Assembly: GCA_029339195.1 (NCBI GenBank) | Contig: JAPTJF010000331.1 | Coordinates: 1 to 64,000 of the forward strand | Origin: Micractinium sp. NFX-FRZ | Lineage: Eukaryota > Chlorophyta > Trebouxiophyceae > Chlorellales > Chlorellaceae | Direction of reading: 5' to 3' | DNA: 64,000 nucleotides | Shown here: positions 39,614 through 51,700 of the stretch, in pieces | How the letters are laid out: the number at the start of each line of letters is the position of its first letter | Numbering within the stretch: the stretch's first letter is position 1 | Translations under genes and position numbers: made by a program | The notes under the pieces: generated by a model | What the model saw: only the letters and a program-made list of their open reading frames with translations | What the model was told of the DNA's origin: nothing | Databases searched by the model: none

Positions 39614-40239
39614 CGTAGCACGTATGCAGTGAAGTCGTCGAAACTTCGAAAATGGTCAGGGGAGGTGCGGGCGGTGGGATCATGGGAGGTTGAAGGCTGC
39701 CTAGTGGCAGCAGCTGCATGAACCTGCCAGTGGCAGTGCTTGGGTACTGGCAGGTGCCAGCAGGCGGCAGCAGGGAGCGCGGCCTTACACACTTCACTTA
39801 CACAATCATTTACATCAACTCACCCTCAAGCGTGTGCATTTACGCCTGTGCAGCCCACTCTGCAATTAATGTGATGCTGGTCACGCCACCAGCCCGACGG
39901 ACGCTGTGCGCTGTGCGGGCGGCGGCAGCACGGGCAGGAGCAAAACAGCTCGCAAACAGGAGCGGCCTCCCGCTACGGAGTTTTGGCGCCAACATCTGTC
40001 ATCCCAAAGGCTCGGCTCACGCGTACATCAGCCAGGCACTCTGGTGGGCAATCTTGTGCGGGGTTGCCTGCGTGTCTTGCTTGGCCGGGTGCTATCGTTG
40101 TTCACGGTAGGCGAGCATGTTGATGAACCAAAACGCGAGCTGAGCACCCGCTCTGCACATGTGTCAATGGCAACGGGCGTTCCCGCTGTGCCCCTGCAGC
40201 CATCATATGCCGAGCGCCCTCAGCAGATGAACTCCACTG
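39614..40239. promoter_or_regulatory. Divergent upstream region, Kazal-like gene / hypothetical gene
   Basis: About 630 bp between divergent starts; it must contain both promoters. An open frame runs through part of it without any recognisable protein signature. No clear core-promoter element. Confidence 0.35.
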
Positions 40240-42907
40240 ATGGAAAGCGCCGGCGGCCCACCCAGCGGCCGCGGGGCGCCGCACTCAGCAGGCACCGACG
40301 GCGACGCTGGCGGCGGGCGTGCTGCGAGGCTGCGGGCGCTGCTGCGGGGCCTGCCAGCCAGCAAAGAGCAGGCGGCGGGTACCAGCAGAGCAGGGCAGGT
40401 TCCCAGAGGCCTGCTAGGCCCGCCGTCTCAGAGGAACCAGCCAGCGGCCACGGCAGCAGTGGGTGCTTTGGGCCAGCCAGCTGCCAGGCAGCGCCATGCT
40501 GCTCCTGCACAGGATGGCGAGCAGCAGCAGCAGCAGCAGCAGCAGGAGGCAGCAGTGAAGCCTACAACCCGCAGCAAGCGGCGACCAGCAGCTGCCCAGG
40601 CGGCGACGCCAGCGCCGGCGGCCAGGTGCTGGCTGTTGCGCACGGTCCGGCCGCCCGTGCTGCCGCCGCCTGGGGCGCAGCAGCTGAAGCTGTTGGGCGT
40701 GAGGGACTGCAGCGGCAGCGCTGTGAGCATAGATTTCAGCTATCTCATGGAGGTGGAAGTGCCTCTTCCAAAACCAGCGGCAGACGGCTCAACCGAAGAA
40801 ATTTGGGAGCTGTCGTTTCGGAGGCAGGCGAGCGAGGGCAGCACCGCTGTGTGGCTGGCTGGGGATTGCAGTGTGATGATGAGAGGGTGGAGAGCTGGCG
40901 GCTGGCAATGTACGCGCTGCTGCCCACTTTCCTCCGTGGAACCCACCGCACGCGTCTTGTGACACTGCAGGAGGTGGCGGCGTGGGCACACGACATCGTC
41001 ACGCTGTGGAAGGCGCACCAGCCCGGCGCAGCTGCCCTGCGGCAGGGCGAACTGAATCTGCCCTACAGGTGGGCAGTAGCAGCGTGCTCTTGGACTCCAC
41101 AAGCTTGTTTGCGGTCTGTGGGGGGGACATGCAAGCTTGCCTGCCTGCTGCCGCCGACCACGTGCCATTCCTATGCCGGGCCCCTTCCCACCGCTGGGAA
41201 CCCTCCCTGGCACACCCCTCCCTGCAGCACATATGAGGATCATGTGGGACTGATGGACTGGTTGGGCCGGGTGGATTATAACAAGTTGTATGACGGCCTG
41301 GTAGAAGTGCAGAACCACTGCAACCGGCAGGCCACGATTCTGGCCTACTGCCAGCCGCGCGATGGCGGGGAGGCGGGGCCGGTGCGGTGAGTGAGAGTGC
41401 GACAGGCTGAGCAGGGTGCGGTGGGCTGCATGTGCGTTGAGGGGCAGGGCAGGTCGGTCGGCCTGCGGCAAGGCTGTTGCTGCAGTGCGCTTCCAGGCTG
41501 CATCAATGTGCCGGTGCTGAGGCAGGCATGCGCCGGGCATGCCACTGCGCTCTGAGTCAGCCCTCCCCATCTCTGAGCCCGCCTTGCTCCCCAAATCTCG
41601 CGTGCGCTGCAGGGGCGCCGCCACTGCAGCGGAGCAGCAGCAGCCGCCGCAGCAGCAGCAGCAGGCTGCCGCAGCAACAGCCGCAGCAGGCGGCTCGGAC
41701 CAGGCAACACGGCCCGGGGCGCATTACATCTCTGCCTCCGCCAGGCGGCCAGGCGACCCCGCCTTCCGATGCATCATGCCGCCGCCACCCCCAGAGGACT
41801 CCCAAGACGCCGACTGCCTGCGGCCTGGTGTGGCGACCGAAGGCCGGGACGTGGGCGTGTTCCGGCAGAAGAGGGATGCTGAGCTGGCGTACGACATGTG
41901 CCTCTGCTGGCTGGTGGCGCAAGAACTCGGTAAGGCCTGACACTAGGCAATCTGTGCCACGGTGCACCGCCACTGAAGCACGTGTGGCGAGCTCAGCTGT
42001 GCACTGGCCTGTGCTGCTGCTGCTGTGCTGCATGTGTGCTTTCGTTTTGGGCACGCCACCGTGGCAGTAGAGGTCCCACCGATATTGTGCCTGCCTCACC
42101 CCTGTGCCGTGCGGCGCTGCCATGCATGCAGCTGTCAAGGAGCAGGCGTGTGCGGGCCTCTTGCAGCCGAGCCTCACTGCTGCCTGGCTGGAGGATGAGG
42201 ATATGGCTGAGGAGCTGCTTGAATTCTCTCGGGAGGCAGCGCTGCGCCGGGTGAGTGGCTGCACTAGTGGTGGGCCGGGTGAGAGATTATTGGTATTGGT
42301 GGGATTCAGGTGTTGGTGGGACTTGATTGTTGTGTTCTGATTGCTGGTTCTGAATGCTAATTCCAACTTGCTGGTTCTGAGGGGACGGCCGCGCTGCGCC
42401 AACGAGTCAACTCTCACCTCTGTGCTGTGCTGCAATGCTGAACTGCTGCACAACTGCTGGCATGGCGTGCCCCTGGTGAGCCACCCACGCTTGCACGTAT
42501 ATTCAGCCCTTTACCGCACCCGCCTGCTGCAGAACCTGACAGACGGCAAGGGCAACCCTGCCGGCCTGCTGAAGCGGCAGGTAAAGGCTGTGAATGAGCA
42601 GGAGCGCAGAGGGAAGCGCAGGAGGGGCGGCCGTGGTGGCGGCAGGGCGGCGCCGCGCCAGCGCAGGCAGCAGCCGGCGGCGGGGGCGGCGCAGGATGCG
42701 GTGGGGTTGGGGGCGGGGGGATCAAGCGGTGGGGTTGGGGGCGGGGGGATCAAGCGCCGAGGGTGCGCAGGGGGCAGAGGGGGCGCAGCCACCGGAGTTG
42801 CCCGCTGCCCAGCAGCAGCTGCCTGCCGCACCGCAGCCCCAAGCACAAGCAAGGCAGCATGGGCAACCCGCTGACCAGCAGCAGCAGGCACCCAAGCAGC
42901 AGGCACC

Positions 42908-42941
<34 letters not shown>

Positions 42942-44308
42942 GAGGAGCGGCCGGCAGCCAAGCGCCGCAGGCTGCAGCCTGCCGCGCAGGGAGGCCCTCC
43001 TGCAGCAGCTCCCGATCAGGAGCCACAGCAGCGGCCGCCAGCCGCAGCCCCTGCGGCAGATGCCACTCCCAAGCAGTCGGAGATTCCCCTAGGGACCGCA
43101 GTGACTGAGCTCCCCAGGAAAGAGACACCTGGAGCAGCAGCAGCGGCAGCAGCAGCAGCTCCCAAGCAGGGGCGCCCTCGGGCCACAGCGCCAGCGCGGG
43201 CAGCGGCGCCAGCAGCAGCATCTGTCAAGCAAGAGCCACCCGAGGCAGAGGCAGCACCACCAGCAGCAGCCCTCGAACAGGACTCCCTCGAGGCGGCAGC
43301 ACGGCCAGCAGCAGCAGCACTAAAACAAGACCCCCTCGAGGCAGCAGTGCCGGCAGGAGAAACCGCAGCTGTCAAGCAAGAGCCCCCGGAGGCTGCACCC
43401 GCGCCAGCTGGCGCTCTTGAAGAGCAAGAGTGCCGCCCTGCGGTGGCAGCAGCAGCAGCGGCAGCAGCAGCAGCTCCCCAGCAAGACCCCGCCCAGGCAA
43501 GTGCAGCACCCGCTGTCGGCATGGCTGCTGCTGGCGCCCTTCCAGCCCAGGCTGCTGAGCAGCCGCTGCAGCAGGCAGGTGTCAAGAAGCCGGAACCCCT
43601 GGAAGTGTCTCTGTCAGGCGAGGCAGCGGCGGGCAGGCGGGCAGTGGCAGCTAAACCCGCCGAGCCTGAACAGGACCAGCACAGAGGCTTGGGTCAACCG
43701 GCGGCAGCTGCTGCAGCACAAGCAGGTGCCACACCAGCAGGGCAGGCGGTGGCTGCTGCAGTGCCGGCTGCTGTGCCACCAGGGCAGGCTGTGGGGGGCC
43801 AGCAGGCCCAGCAGGCGCTAATTGGAGGAGGTGCTGCTGTTGCACCAGCGGCAGCGGCCGGCGGCGCCGGCGCCGGTGCCGGCAGCAGCAGCAGCGGCAG
43901 CACACCAGATCAGCTGCTGGTGGAGCTGCTGCCGGTGCTGGAGGCCGGTGGGCTGCACCCAGACGAGCTGGAGCGCTTCTCGTTTGCCTTCCTGCACAGG
44001 TGGGTGCGTGCACGGGTAGGGACACAGCAGGCGCAGCAGACGGAGCGAAGAGGAGCATGCACGAACATAAACCCGCCCTTGTGCATGCATCCCCGCCACG
44101 CCCTGCACGCTCCCTGCTGCCAAGGGCACTGACTGCACCGCCGCACCCCCCCTCCTCTCTTCCTGTCGTCCGTCTGCCCTGCAGCGCTGACGAGGCGTAC
44201 CGCACCGTGCGCCACATGTTCATCTGTAGTGCATCCCGGCGGGGGGACCAGGCGGCTGTGAGGCGGTGGGCCTTGGAGCTGCTGGCGGGGGGCCGGCGGC
44301 AGCAGTGA
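40240..44308 (+). CDS. Hypothetical low-complexity nuclear-type protein with frameshifting 28-bp duplication
   Basis: Not recognised. Supported exons: 40240-40752, 40872-41068, 41228-41386, 41613-41929, 42132-42250, one large exon from ~42.4 kb to 43999, and 44185-44308. Start at 40240 because an in-frame stop lies 12 nt upstream, but splicing from further upstream is possible. Conserved-looking islands: ERVESWRLAMYALLPTFLRG, VAAWAHDIVTLWKAHQPG, EDHVGLMDWLGRVDYNKLYD, VFRQKRDAELAYDMCLCWLV, EDEDMAEELLEFSREAALRR and, at the C-terminus, DELERFSFAFLHSADEAYRT with MFICSASRRGDQAAVRRWAL. Basic patches (TTRSKRRP, GKRRRGGRGGGR, AAKRRRLQ) suggest nuclear location. Two VKQEPPEA segments match the psi-K-x-E sumoylation consensus. 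A 28-bp tandem duplication at 42698-42753 breaks the reading frame, so this copy may be a frameshifted allele or an assembly error. Confidence 0.6.
42698..42753 (+). repeat. 28-bp tandem duplication within coding sequence
   Basis: Two perfect copies of a 28-bp G-rich unit (42698-42725 and 42726-42753). Twenty-eight is not a multiple of three; the frame that is open upstream continues, after the second copy, in a different frame. Confidence 0.95.
42905..42948 (+). repeat. CAG microsatellite encoding poly-Gln
   Basis: About ten consecutive CAG triplets encode Gln in the large exon of the hypothetical gene. Confidence 0.9.
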
Positions 44309-44816
44309 GCCCGCCAGCAATGCACCCATGGACCACGTGCACGTGCAACCACCGCAACGAGTCTGCCGATAGCGTTTCATATATGTTGCTCCAGCCTGGA
44401 CCCAGCGGCGCTCTCAGCAGTGCGGTGCCGGGGGCGGTTGCCTGTTGTGTTGTGCCGCGGTGGGTGGTGGCATGCCTCCTGCCCACCATCCTGACGTGTA
44501 TGTCCTTCATAAGTAGTCCAATTTGCTCCGATATGTCACCAGACTTTTAATGAAAGGCTGGGAGAGGTACGATACAGAGTGATGTAGCTGGGTACATGCC
44601 GCCCGCAGCAGGCCCGCAGCAGGCTCAGCATGAGGCAAATTCTGAGCACCTGATGCCCCAGAGCGCAATTGGAGCGTGACACTCTGACCAGTATTTAGTG
44701 GGGCCTTGGCTCGGGCGAGCGCCCCAGCTATAGCTAGCCGGGCTCCGGTCGCTCAGTGTGTCCACTCGGCTTGGCCGCCTTCCTGCGGCATAAGCCCTCT
44801 GCATGTGGTTCGCATC
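44309..44816. other. Intergenic, hypothetical gene 3' side to GT90 gene 1 promoter
   Basis: No gene or clear poly(A) signal recognised. Both flanking genes are on the plus strand. Confidence 0.45.
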
Positions 44817-46088
44817 ATGACTACATTCACCATCGGAGGGACGGGCGGACGGCGCGTGAACTGGCAGCTCGTGCTCGTCGTCCTTTGCCTTTTGGCGGTG
44901 CTGGTGAGTCGCGGCCCGCTATGCGCGCGTTCCGGATCCGCATTGGCCTCGTAATTCACCGGCGCGCTTGCCGCCCGCGCTGCAGGGCCTGTACCCAGCC
45001 CACCTGCGGGAGGGCGGCAGCGGCGGCAGACGATGGCTCCTGTTTGGCGGCTCGCCTGCGCTGCAGCAGCACCTTGCTCAGCCCACTGACGGCAGCAGCG
45101 GGCATGATGGGGGGACGCAGTTGAAACATCAGCAGCAGCAGGAGGAGGAGGGTGCAGCAGCGCAACCACAGCCGCAGCAGCAGCCGCAGCCGCAGCCGCA
45201 GCGGCAGGAGGCAGCAGCACAATCACAGCAGCCGCCGCAGCAGCAGGGGCAGCAGCAGCCGCAGCTGCCTCCCCCGCCAAAGTTCATTCCACAGGGTTAC
45301 CAGCTGCCGGCGGAGTGCGCCAAGCACTCGCCCCTCTTCCCCACCATATTTGACAACCTGCGCCCCTGGATGGGGCGGGGCATCAGCCAGGCAGACCTGG
45401 ACGCATGCGCACCCGTGGCCACCGGGCCACCAGAGGAATATGCCGTGAGGTGAGCAGGGCTTGGGCAGCTGAGGCCGGCGCGTGACATGCACTGTACCCG
45501 AGTGACTGGCTTGAAGCACTCCCCGGAAATGGTCTGGAGCTGCTCTCCCAAGGATGCGTCACCCCTTAGTTCTGGAGCACAACTCAGGCCTGTCCAGCCG
45601 CCAACAGCTTGCCAGTGCATCAGGCCGGCCAGGTGCACCGCTGCTTGCATGTACTTACAGCTGAGCTGCTGCATGCATCCGTGTCATGCCCCCGTGTGGC
45701 AGGGTGGAAGATAAGAACCAGTTCCGGCTCCTGTTGCAAGACAACACGGTCTACATCACGAGCGGCGGGCTGCGGCGGGGCATTGAGGATGATGCCCACT
45801 TGTACGAAGGTTGGCGCTGGGAGGGCTGCCCTGCCTGCCTGCCTGTGTGCTCTGTCTGGCCTGCGTGCCGGTCTGCTGGAGTGCCTGGCTGCTGGAGTGC
45901 CTGCTTGCCTGCAAGCTGTGGCACTTGCTTTGCACCCCTCGCCCCGTCCGCTCGCGCTCACGCTCACGCCACCCTGCAAGCTGCCTCTGATCCCATTCGT
46001 TGCAGGCCTGGAGTACTTTCAAATCAAGCAGATTCAGGATGCAGCCGCCCGGTTCGGCCTGCCCAACATGGAGTTTGCAGGTGAGCGG

Positions 46089-46120
<32 letters not shown>

Positions 46121-48413
46121 CTGGTGGGAGCGCATGTGAGCAAGGTGCAGCCTGCTGGCCACCAGGTCATGCTACTCCCACAGTGCACCTTGCATGGATG
46201 CCTGCCTGGGGCGCTGCTGGGGAGCTGACCCCTCCCTTTGCAGGCCATGCCCGCTGCATCTGTCTCCCGCCTCTCCCCGGCCCGCCCGTGCCGTTGCCCT
46301 CCAGTGGGGTGTGATGACTTGCTCCATTCCCAGCGGCTTGCCTGTTTCCTCGTGCCTGCCTGTTGCGTTGCCAGGGCAGGCTTGCTGTGCCCGCCTGAAA
46401 GAGGCAGCCAACACACGGCTCCCTTCCCTGCAGTGGGGTTTGACGACCTGCCGCACATCAGTGGACGGGACAACGCCACAAACGGCCTGTGCCCGCTGAT
46501 GGCCTTCTGCACGTCGCCCAACCACTACGGCATCCTGATTCCAGATGGGCAGTTCACGCAATATGTGCGCACCAGGCTGCTGTGCTGTGCTGGGCCGTGC
46601 TGTGCTGTGCCGTGCTGCGCTGGCTGCTATGGGGTGCTGTGCCGTGTTGTGGTGTGCTGCGCCGTGCTGTGCTGTGCTGTGCTGCGCTGGCTGCTATGGG
46701 GTGCTGTGCCGTGTTGTGGTGTGCTGCGCCGTGCTGTGCTGTGCTGTGCACGCTGGCTGCCTGCTGTGCTGTGCTGTTTGCCTGCTCTGCTGCTCCCTCA
46801 ATGCTGCTGCCCGGTCGTCATTCTCCCGGGCTGCCGCCTGGGGCCATACGCCTCATGGCAAGGGGCAGCAGGAATGCCAGTTGAGCGCGCTTCCCGCCCC
46901 CGTCCAGACCCGCCACGTACTGGCACCCCGCCGCCTTCCCTCCTCGCCTCGACGGATGCAGTCATACGACGAGTGGTTGGAAAGAAACCGAGCCGACGGC
47001 GGCGGCGTCCCCTGGGAGCAGAAGGAGGAGCGGGCCGTGGGCAGGTGAGGCCCTGTGCGCTGTTATGGAGCCAGGCCAGTGCTGCTCGGTGGCGGTGCCG
47101 GGGCAGGCAGGCACCGGGCTGCTGGGTGGTTGTTGCAAATGGGGGTCGAAACTGTTGTGCATGCCTGCTGGGCTGGCCAGCTGCTAATGCTCGATCCATG
47201 TTGCTGCAGTGCAGTTCCAGCGCGGGAGGGCACCCCCCCTGGCACTGAAATGGCAGGCAGCAAGCCCACGCTTCGGCTGGATGGTACGGTGTGATTCCAG
47301 CACATGCCCTGCTGGCAGGTGGCTCACAGCCTGCCTCCTTGGCATGCGTCTGCAGATGGTATGGCTACTGTGAGGACTGGCCACAGCAGGACCGGCATGG
47401 CACAGCAGTGGGCTGCGTGCGTGAGGCATACCGGAACCAGTCGCGGGACCACAAAGAAGAGCTGACCTCGTTCAATGAAGAGCACATGAGCCTCACCGCC
47501 CAGCGGGCATTCAAGTACTCGCTGCACCTGGACGGCATTGGGTGCAGCAACCGGCTGCAGAAGGTGATGGCCACGGGGCAGGTGAGGCAGGGGGGTGGGG
47601 AGGGCATCGGTTTCTGCTGGAAAGGGGCTGGCAGGGCAACCGTGGCGGCACAGGGGAGCGGCCAGCAGCTGCAGAGGTCGAGAACCGGCACCTCCACGGG
47701 CAGGCCAGTGAGGGTGTGCATTTAGAGTCGAGCGGGCACAGGCGATGCTTGGTTACCGCTCTGGCACACGGCCCCGATTACAAGAGGGGCAAACCGCCTC
47801 TGCCTGAGCCTGCACACTTGCTCCTGCCCGCAGACGGTGCTCAAAGAGGACAGCAACCTGACCGAGTTCTTTTACCGGGCGCTCAACCCGTGGGAGCACT
47901 ACGTTCCCGTGGGTTGGAACGGGCTGGAGGAGGCGGAGTGGGCGGTGCAGTTCCTGCGCGCCAACGACGGCCTGGCGCGAGCGATTGGAGAGAATGCACA
48001 GGCCTTTGCTCAGCGCCACCTGAACGAGGAGGGGCGGCTGTGCTATCTCAAGGTGTGTGTGTCGGGGGGCCGGGAGTGACAGGGTGGAGGATGCGGCACT
48101 GGTTGTGGGGTAGGTTTGGGAGAGCTGGTGGCGGCGGACGCCACGGACAGAGTGGCCGCGGGCTGCCTTCCGGCTGCCAGCGATGCTCTGTCTTTCACAG
48201 CCGCAGCTGTCCTCATACCCCATGTTCGTTGCCCATCCGCTATGCCAACCCCGTCCCTTGATCCCTGGCCAGGTGCTGTTTGAGGAGATGCGCAAGCTGA
48301 TGCGGTACCAGGCGCCGCCGCTGGACGCCTTCCCCCGTGCAATCAGCTACGATGAGGAGGTGAAGCAGCACGTGCCGCTGCTCAACAACTTGGAGCTGAG
48401 ACCAATCACTTGA
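44817..48413 (+). CDS. GT90 (CAP10/POGLUT-like) glycosyltransferase, paralogue 1
   Basis: Type II membrane glycosyltransferase. Exons: 44817-44903, 44986-45449, 45703-45809, 46006-46080, 46434-46564, 46962-47044, 47356-47581, 47834-48052, 48273-48413; 510 codons plus stop, in phase. The N-terminus has a basic turn (GGRRVN) and membrane anchor (WQLVLVVLCLLAVL), then a Gln/Pro-rich stem. The catalytic part holds NLRPWMGRGISQADLDAC, NQFRLLLQDNTVYITSGGLR, GLEYFQIKQIQDAAARFGLP, HYGILIPDGQF, VPWEQKEERAVGR, AYRNQSRDHKEELTSFNEE, YSLHLDGIGCSNRLQKVMA and FFYRALNPWEHYVPVGWNGL, the hallmark C-terminal GT90 block. By family it adds glucose or xylose to protein or glycan; substrate not readable. A paralogue lies 12 kb downstream with three intron-position differences. 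Confidence 0.85.
46300..46465 (+). repeat. In-frame duplicated acceptor edge of GT90-1 exon 5
   Basis: CAGTGGGGTGTGATGACTTGC at 46302 repeats CAGTGGGGTTTGACGACCTGC at 46431, 129 bp apart. It lies in an intron absent from paralogue 2. The interval is a multiple of three and open, so the upstream acceptor would add 43 residues in frame. Confidence 0.9.
46574..46760 (+). repeat. 67-bp tandem repeat of GCTGT-rich sequence in GT90-1 intron 5
   Basis: TGGCTGCTATGGGGTGCTGTGCCGTG occurs at 46621 and 46688 and is surrounded by further GTGCTGTGCTG units. Entirely intronic. Confidence 0.9.
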
Positions 48414-48709
48414 CTTGCCCCCTAAATCTACACACCGTGCATCAATCGGTTGGCCGCCTTCGTTACTTCATTCATACAAGCATCTCTTTCATCCTTACAC
48501 GCCCCTCACCCTTCACACACACACAGCTTCGTCTACAACTTCAAAATGTCGGGCGCCTGCAACTTGTACTGCTCACTGTTTGACATGCACTGCCTGCCCA
48601 TGTACCATCAACATCTCACCAGGCAACAGAGGTGTCGCCGCCGCACCAAAGACTCCCACTGATGGTGGCGCCAGCAGGGCTCGGATTTAAGGTTGCATCG
48701 CCGCCGCCA
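48414..48709. other. Convergent intergenic region, GT90-1 / helicase
   Basis: Two plus/minus 3' ends meet. TTACA at 48495-48499 (TGTAA on minus) fits the helicase transcript end. No gene. Confidence 0.5.
48495..48499 (-). terminator. TGTAA poly(A) signal of helicase gene
   Basis: TGTAA on the minus strand about 211 nt after the stop codon at 48710-48712. Confidence 0.45.
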
Positions 48710-51700
48710 TCAGCAGCCCGCGCCCGCCACCTCCACCGCCGCTCCCTGCCGCACCAGCTCCCCCAGCGCCCCCCGCTGGTTGGCTGCCTGCCGGCAGGAG
48801 CGGTCATACATGGGCTGGTCCTTGCTGGCGCTGCCCAGCAGGATCAGGTGCTCGCAGCCCGGCCGGCGCCCGCGCCCCTGGCACTGCAGCAGCTCCTTCC
48901 CCGTCACCGTCACGCTGTAGCTGCGGCCGGCGGGTAGGGGGCAGGACGAGCAATGCACATACTGGCGGTCAGTGGTGGGGGCTGGCATGCCTGGGGCGAA
49001 TGCCTGATATCACCATCGATGGCACCTTCAAGTTGGGTTGCGAAGCGGTATCTGTAAGAGTGAGGAGGTTACGCAGAGTCTGTCCACATGACATGCACAT
49101 GGCCTGCCCTGCTGCTTCCACTGCTGCTGCTGCTGCTGCTGCTGGGTCGGCGTGAGCATGTACCAGCCAGTGACACGTTGGCTGCAGCCTCTCCGGTGGG
49201 CTCACCTGACAACAAGCTCGCAGCTGGGCACATCGATGCCCTCCTCCGCTGCTGAGGTGGCAACCAGCAGGCCGCACTCTGCGGGACAAGTGGCAAGTTG
49301 GGGGCAGGTGAGAGGAGCAGGCAAATGCTTGATCACATGAGCACACAATGCCAAGGCAGTGATGCGCGCATGGCAGGTGTGACAGCAGCTGTGACTGGCC
49401 CCGCCCTGCCACCCGAGCAAGCAGCCCGGTTGCTGCCAGATGGTCGTGCAAAGCCAGGAGGCGAGGCGAGCCGGGCAGCAGGCTAGCAGAGGGGCAGGAG
49501 GGGCAAGCACGTGAGCACGGCGCACGTGTGAGGCTTACCGGCAGCCTTGAACCGCTCCAGCGCCTCCTTCTGCCGGCTGTGGCTCATGCCGCGGTGGCGG
49601 CAGCTCGCGCTCTTGCTGCCACCTCCCATGAAGGGCACCACCTGCGTTTAGGGGGCGGCAGCAGCGCGCCAGCTCAGCTTCCAGTTGCGCGCGTGCTCAC
49701 GAGCAGGAGCGGCTGCCAGGCGAGGCAGATGCAGCTTCCGCCTCACTCCCCTTGGCACCTTTGGTAGCATCGGGTGTGCACGGCATGGCATGCAGGCAGG
49801 TAGGTAGGTAGGCGAGACAGCAAGGCGGGAGTGCAGGCAGGACGGGCGCGCAGGGTTGATGGCTGCAGGCAGGGTTGATGCACCAGAGAAGGATGCAAAC
49901 AAGGCGTGCACAGCAGGCATAGCGGGGGCCACACCTCGAGGAACCTCAGCTCCTCCCGCTGCTGCAGCAGGTGTGCAAGAGCCTGCACGGAAGCGCGTGT
50001 GCGGGCAAACACGATTCCGTGGAAGCTGCCCGGAAGCTGTGCCCCGCTGCCGCTGCCGCCGCCGCCGTCACTGCCACTGTCGGCATTGCTGCTGCTGCTG
50101 CTGCTGCTGTCGTTGGTGGTGCCGTCGGTGCCGGCCTGCTGCTGCCTCCTGGCCTCTGTGCGCTGCTTGAAGGCCAGCAGGTGTTCCACGAGCGCCTGGT
50201 ACTTGGGGCTGCACGCCGTGGCGACGCTGCAGGCGCAGGGGGACAGGGCGGGGGCCAAGCGAGTGGGCGACTCTCCCATACACAATGCGCAGTGTGCTCC
50301 TGTGGCACCCGACGGGCAGCGGCCTCACCAGGCCACCTGCAAAAGGATAGCATCTCGTGCAGCGTACCCTCTGTGTGCCCTGAGCACACCTGAACGCATC
50401 CTCCATCGCCTCCCTCTGCAGGTCGATCACGTGGCAGCTCAGCCGGTCCATCAGCGCCGGCAGCAGCGCCTCGGGCGGCAGGCGGCGCTGCCCACCACCG
50501 CTGCGCTCCTCCGCCTCGCTGCCTGGGCCTGCGCCCCTGCTGCCGCCTGCCCCAGGGCCTGCCGCTGCGGGTCCTGCGTCGGCGGCATCCACGGCACAGC
50601 TGTCGTTTGCAGGGCGGGCGGCGCTGATTGGCTGCCCGTTGCCCGCTGCTGCCGCCGCCGGTGCACCTGCCGCAGCTCCACCCGCTGCCGCTGACCCTGC
50701 CGCTGCTGCACCTGCCTCAGTGGCTGTGCCGGGTCCTGCATCTCCGGCCGCTGCGCTCTGCAGCTGCCCCACCAGTGGCAGTGCAAAGGGAGCCAGCTGC
50801 TGCACAAAGCAGCGCAGCGCGTACTCATAGCCAACCGTTTGGATGACCTGCGGGGGACGGCAGGTGTGCCATGTGGTGTGGGGCAGCCAAAGTGGGGTGG
50901 TAGTGCAGGCACCCTGGGAAGCATGCAGGCAAGCAGACAAGCAAGAAGGATGTCCACATCCAAGGATGCTCTCTCGAGGCTGGCAGCACATCCACGCTGG
51001 CGCGAGTCAGCGTGTGGCACAGGCAGAGAGCAGCCAGGTGAGCAGGGGATGTCGTGAGGCGTGCGGGCGCCCAGGAAAACGTGGTTGCACAACAACCACC
51101 CACCTGCATGGTGTCCAGGCAGAAGCCCAGCAGCTGCAGGCACTGCTGCACCGACACCTGCTGGCCGGCGGACAGCAGGGCGTGGCCCTGCACCAAACAC
51201 ACACCGGGGGCGGCGGGGGGGTGTCAGGGCATGTCGGCACACATCTAAATTCAGTGCTGCCAGCAGAGCGCTGCCCACTCAGACAAAGGCGGCCAGAGCA
51301 AGGTGCGGAGCCCCAAAGCCCTGGCTGTCTTGCTTCAGGCAGATGGTGTGGTCCCATACCCCAATTGTGTGTGTGTGCCGTGCGCCCAAAAGGCCACCCT
51401 CCTGCAAAGAGCCACCTACCCCCACCTGCACAAAGCCGCGCGTGTCTGCAATCCACGCCTCCGCCTGCCCCATCCAGACGCCCTGCTGCAGCCGCTCGCA
51501 GATCACGCCCAGCAGCCGGGGTGGGCGTTGGGGGCGGGGCGACGACGCGGCGGTGTTGCCGGTGCCATCCGTGGTGTCCGCCTGCTCGGCGTCCGCGCTG
51601 GGCATTGTGTGCGGGGCCAGCGCCGCCTCTGCACCCTCACCTGCGCCCTGGTCTGCAACGATGCAAGTTGGTTGGGGGCACAAACACAGTGGGTAAGCCT

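Noticed and set aside
39906..41390. Long plus-strand open frame of about 494 codons
   Set aside because: Only its 3' part (from 40872) is in the coding frame of the hypothetical gene. Upstream the adjacent frame has the better coding signal (TTRSKRRP, FSYLME) and an in-phase intron.
41820..41940. AP2/ERF DNA-binding domain in the hypothetical gene
   Set aside because: VFRQKRDAELAYDMCLCWLV loosely recalls the end of an AP2 domain (F-t-eeA-AYD-A), but the preceding WR/YRGVR strand is absent.
48710..50000. Full Dicer with RNase III domains
   Set aside because: The frame stops at 48710, shortly after helicase motif VI. No RNase III signature (ExLEFLGDxxL type) is visible nearby on either strand.
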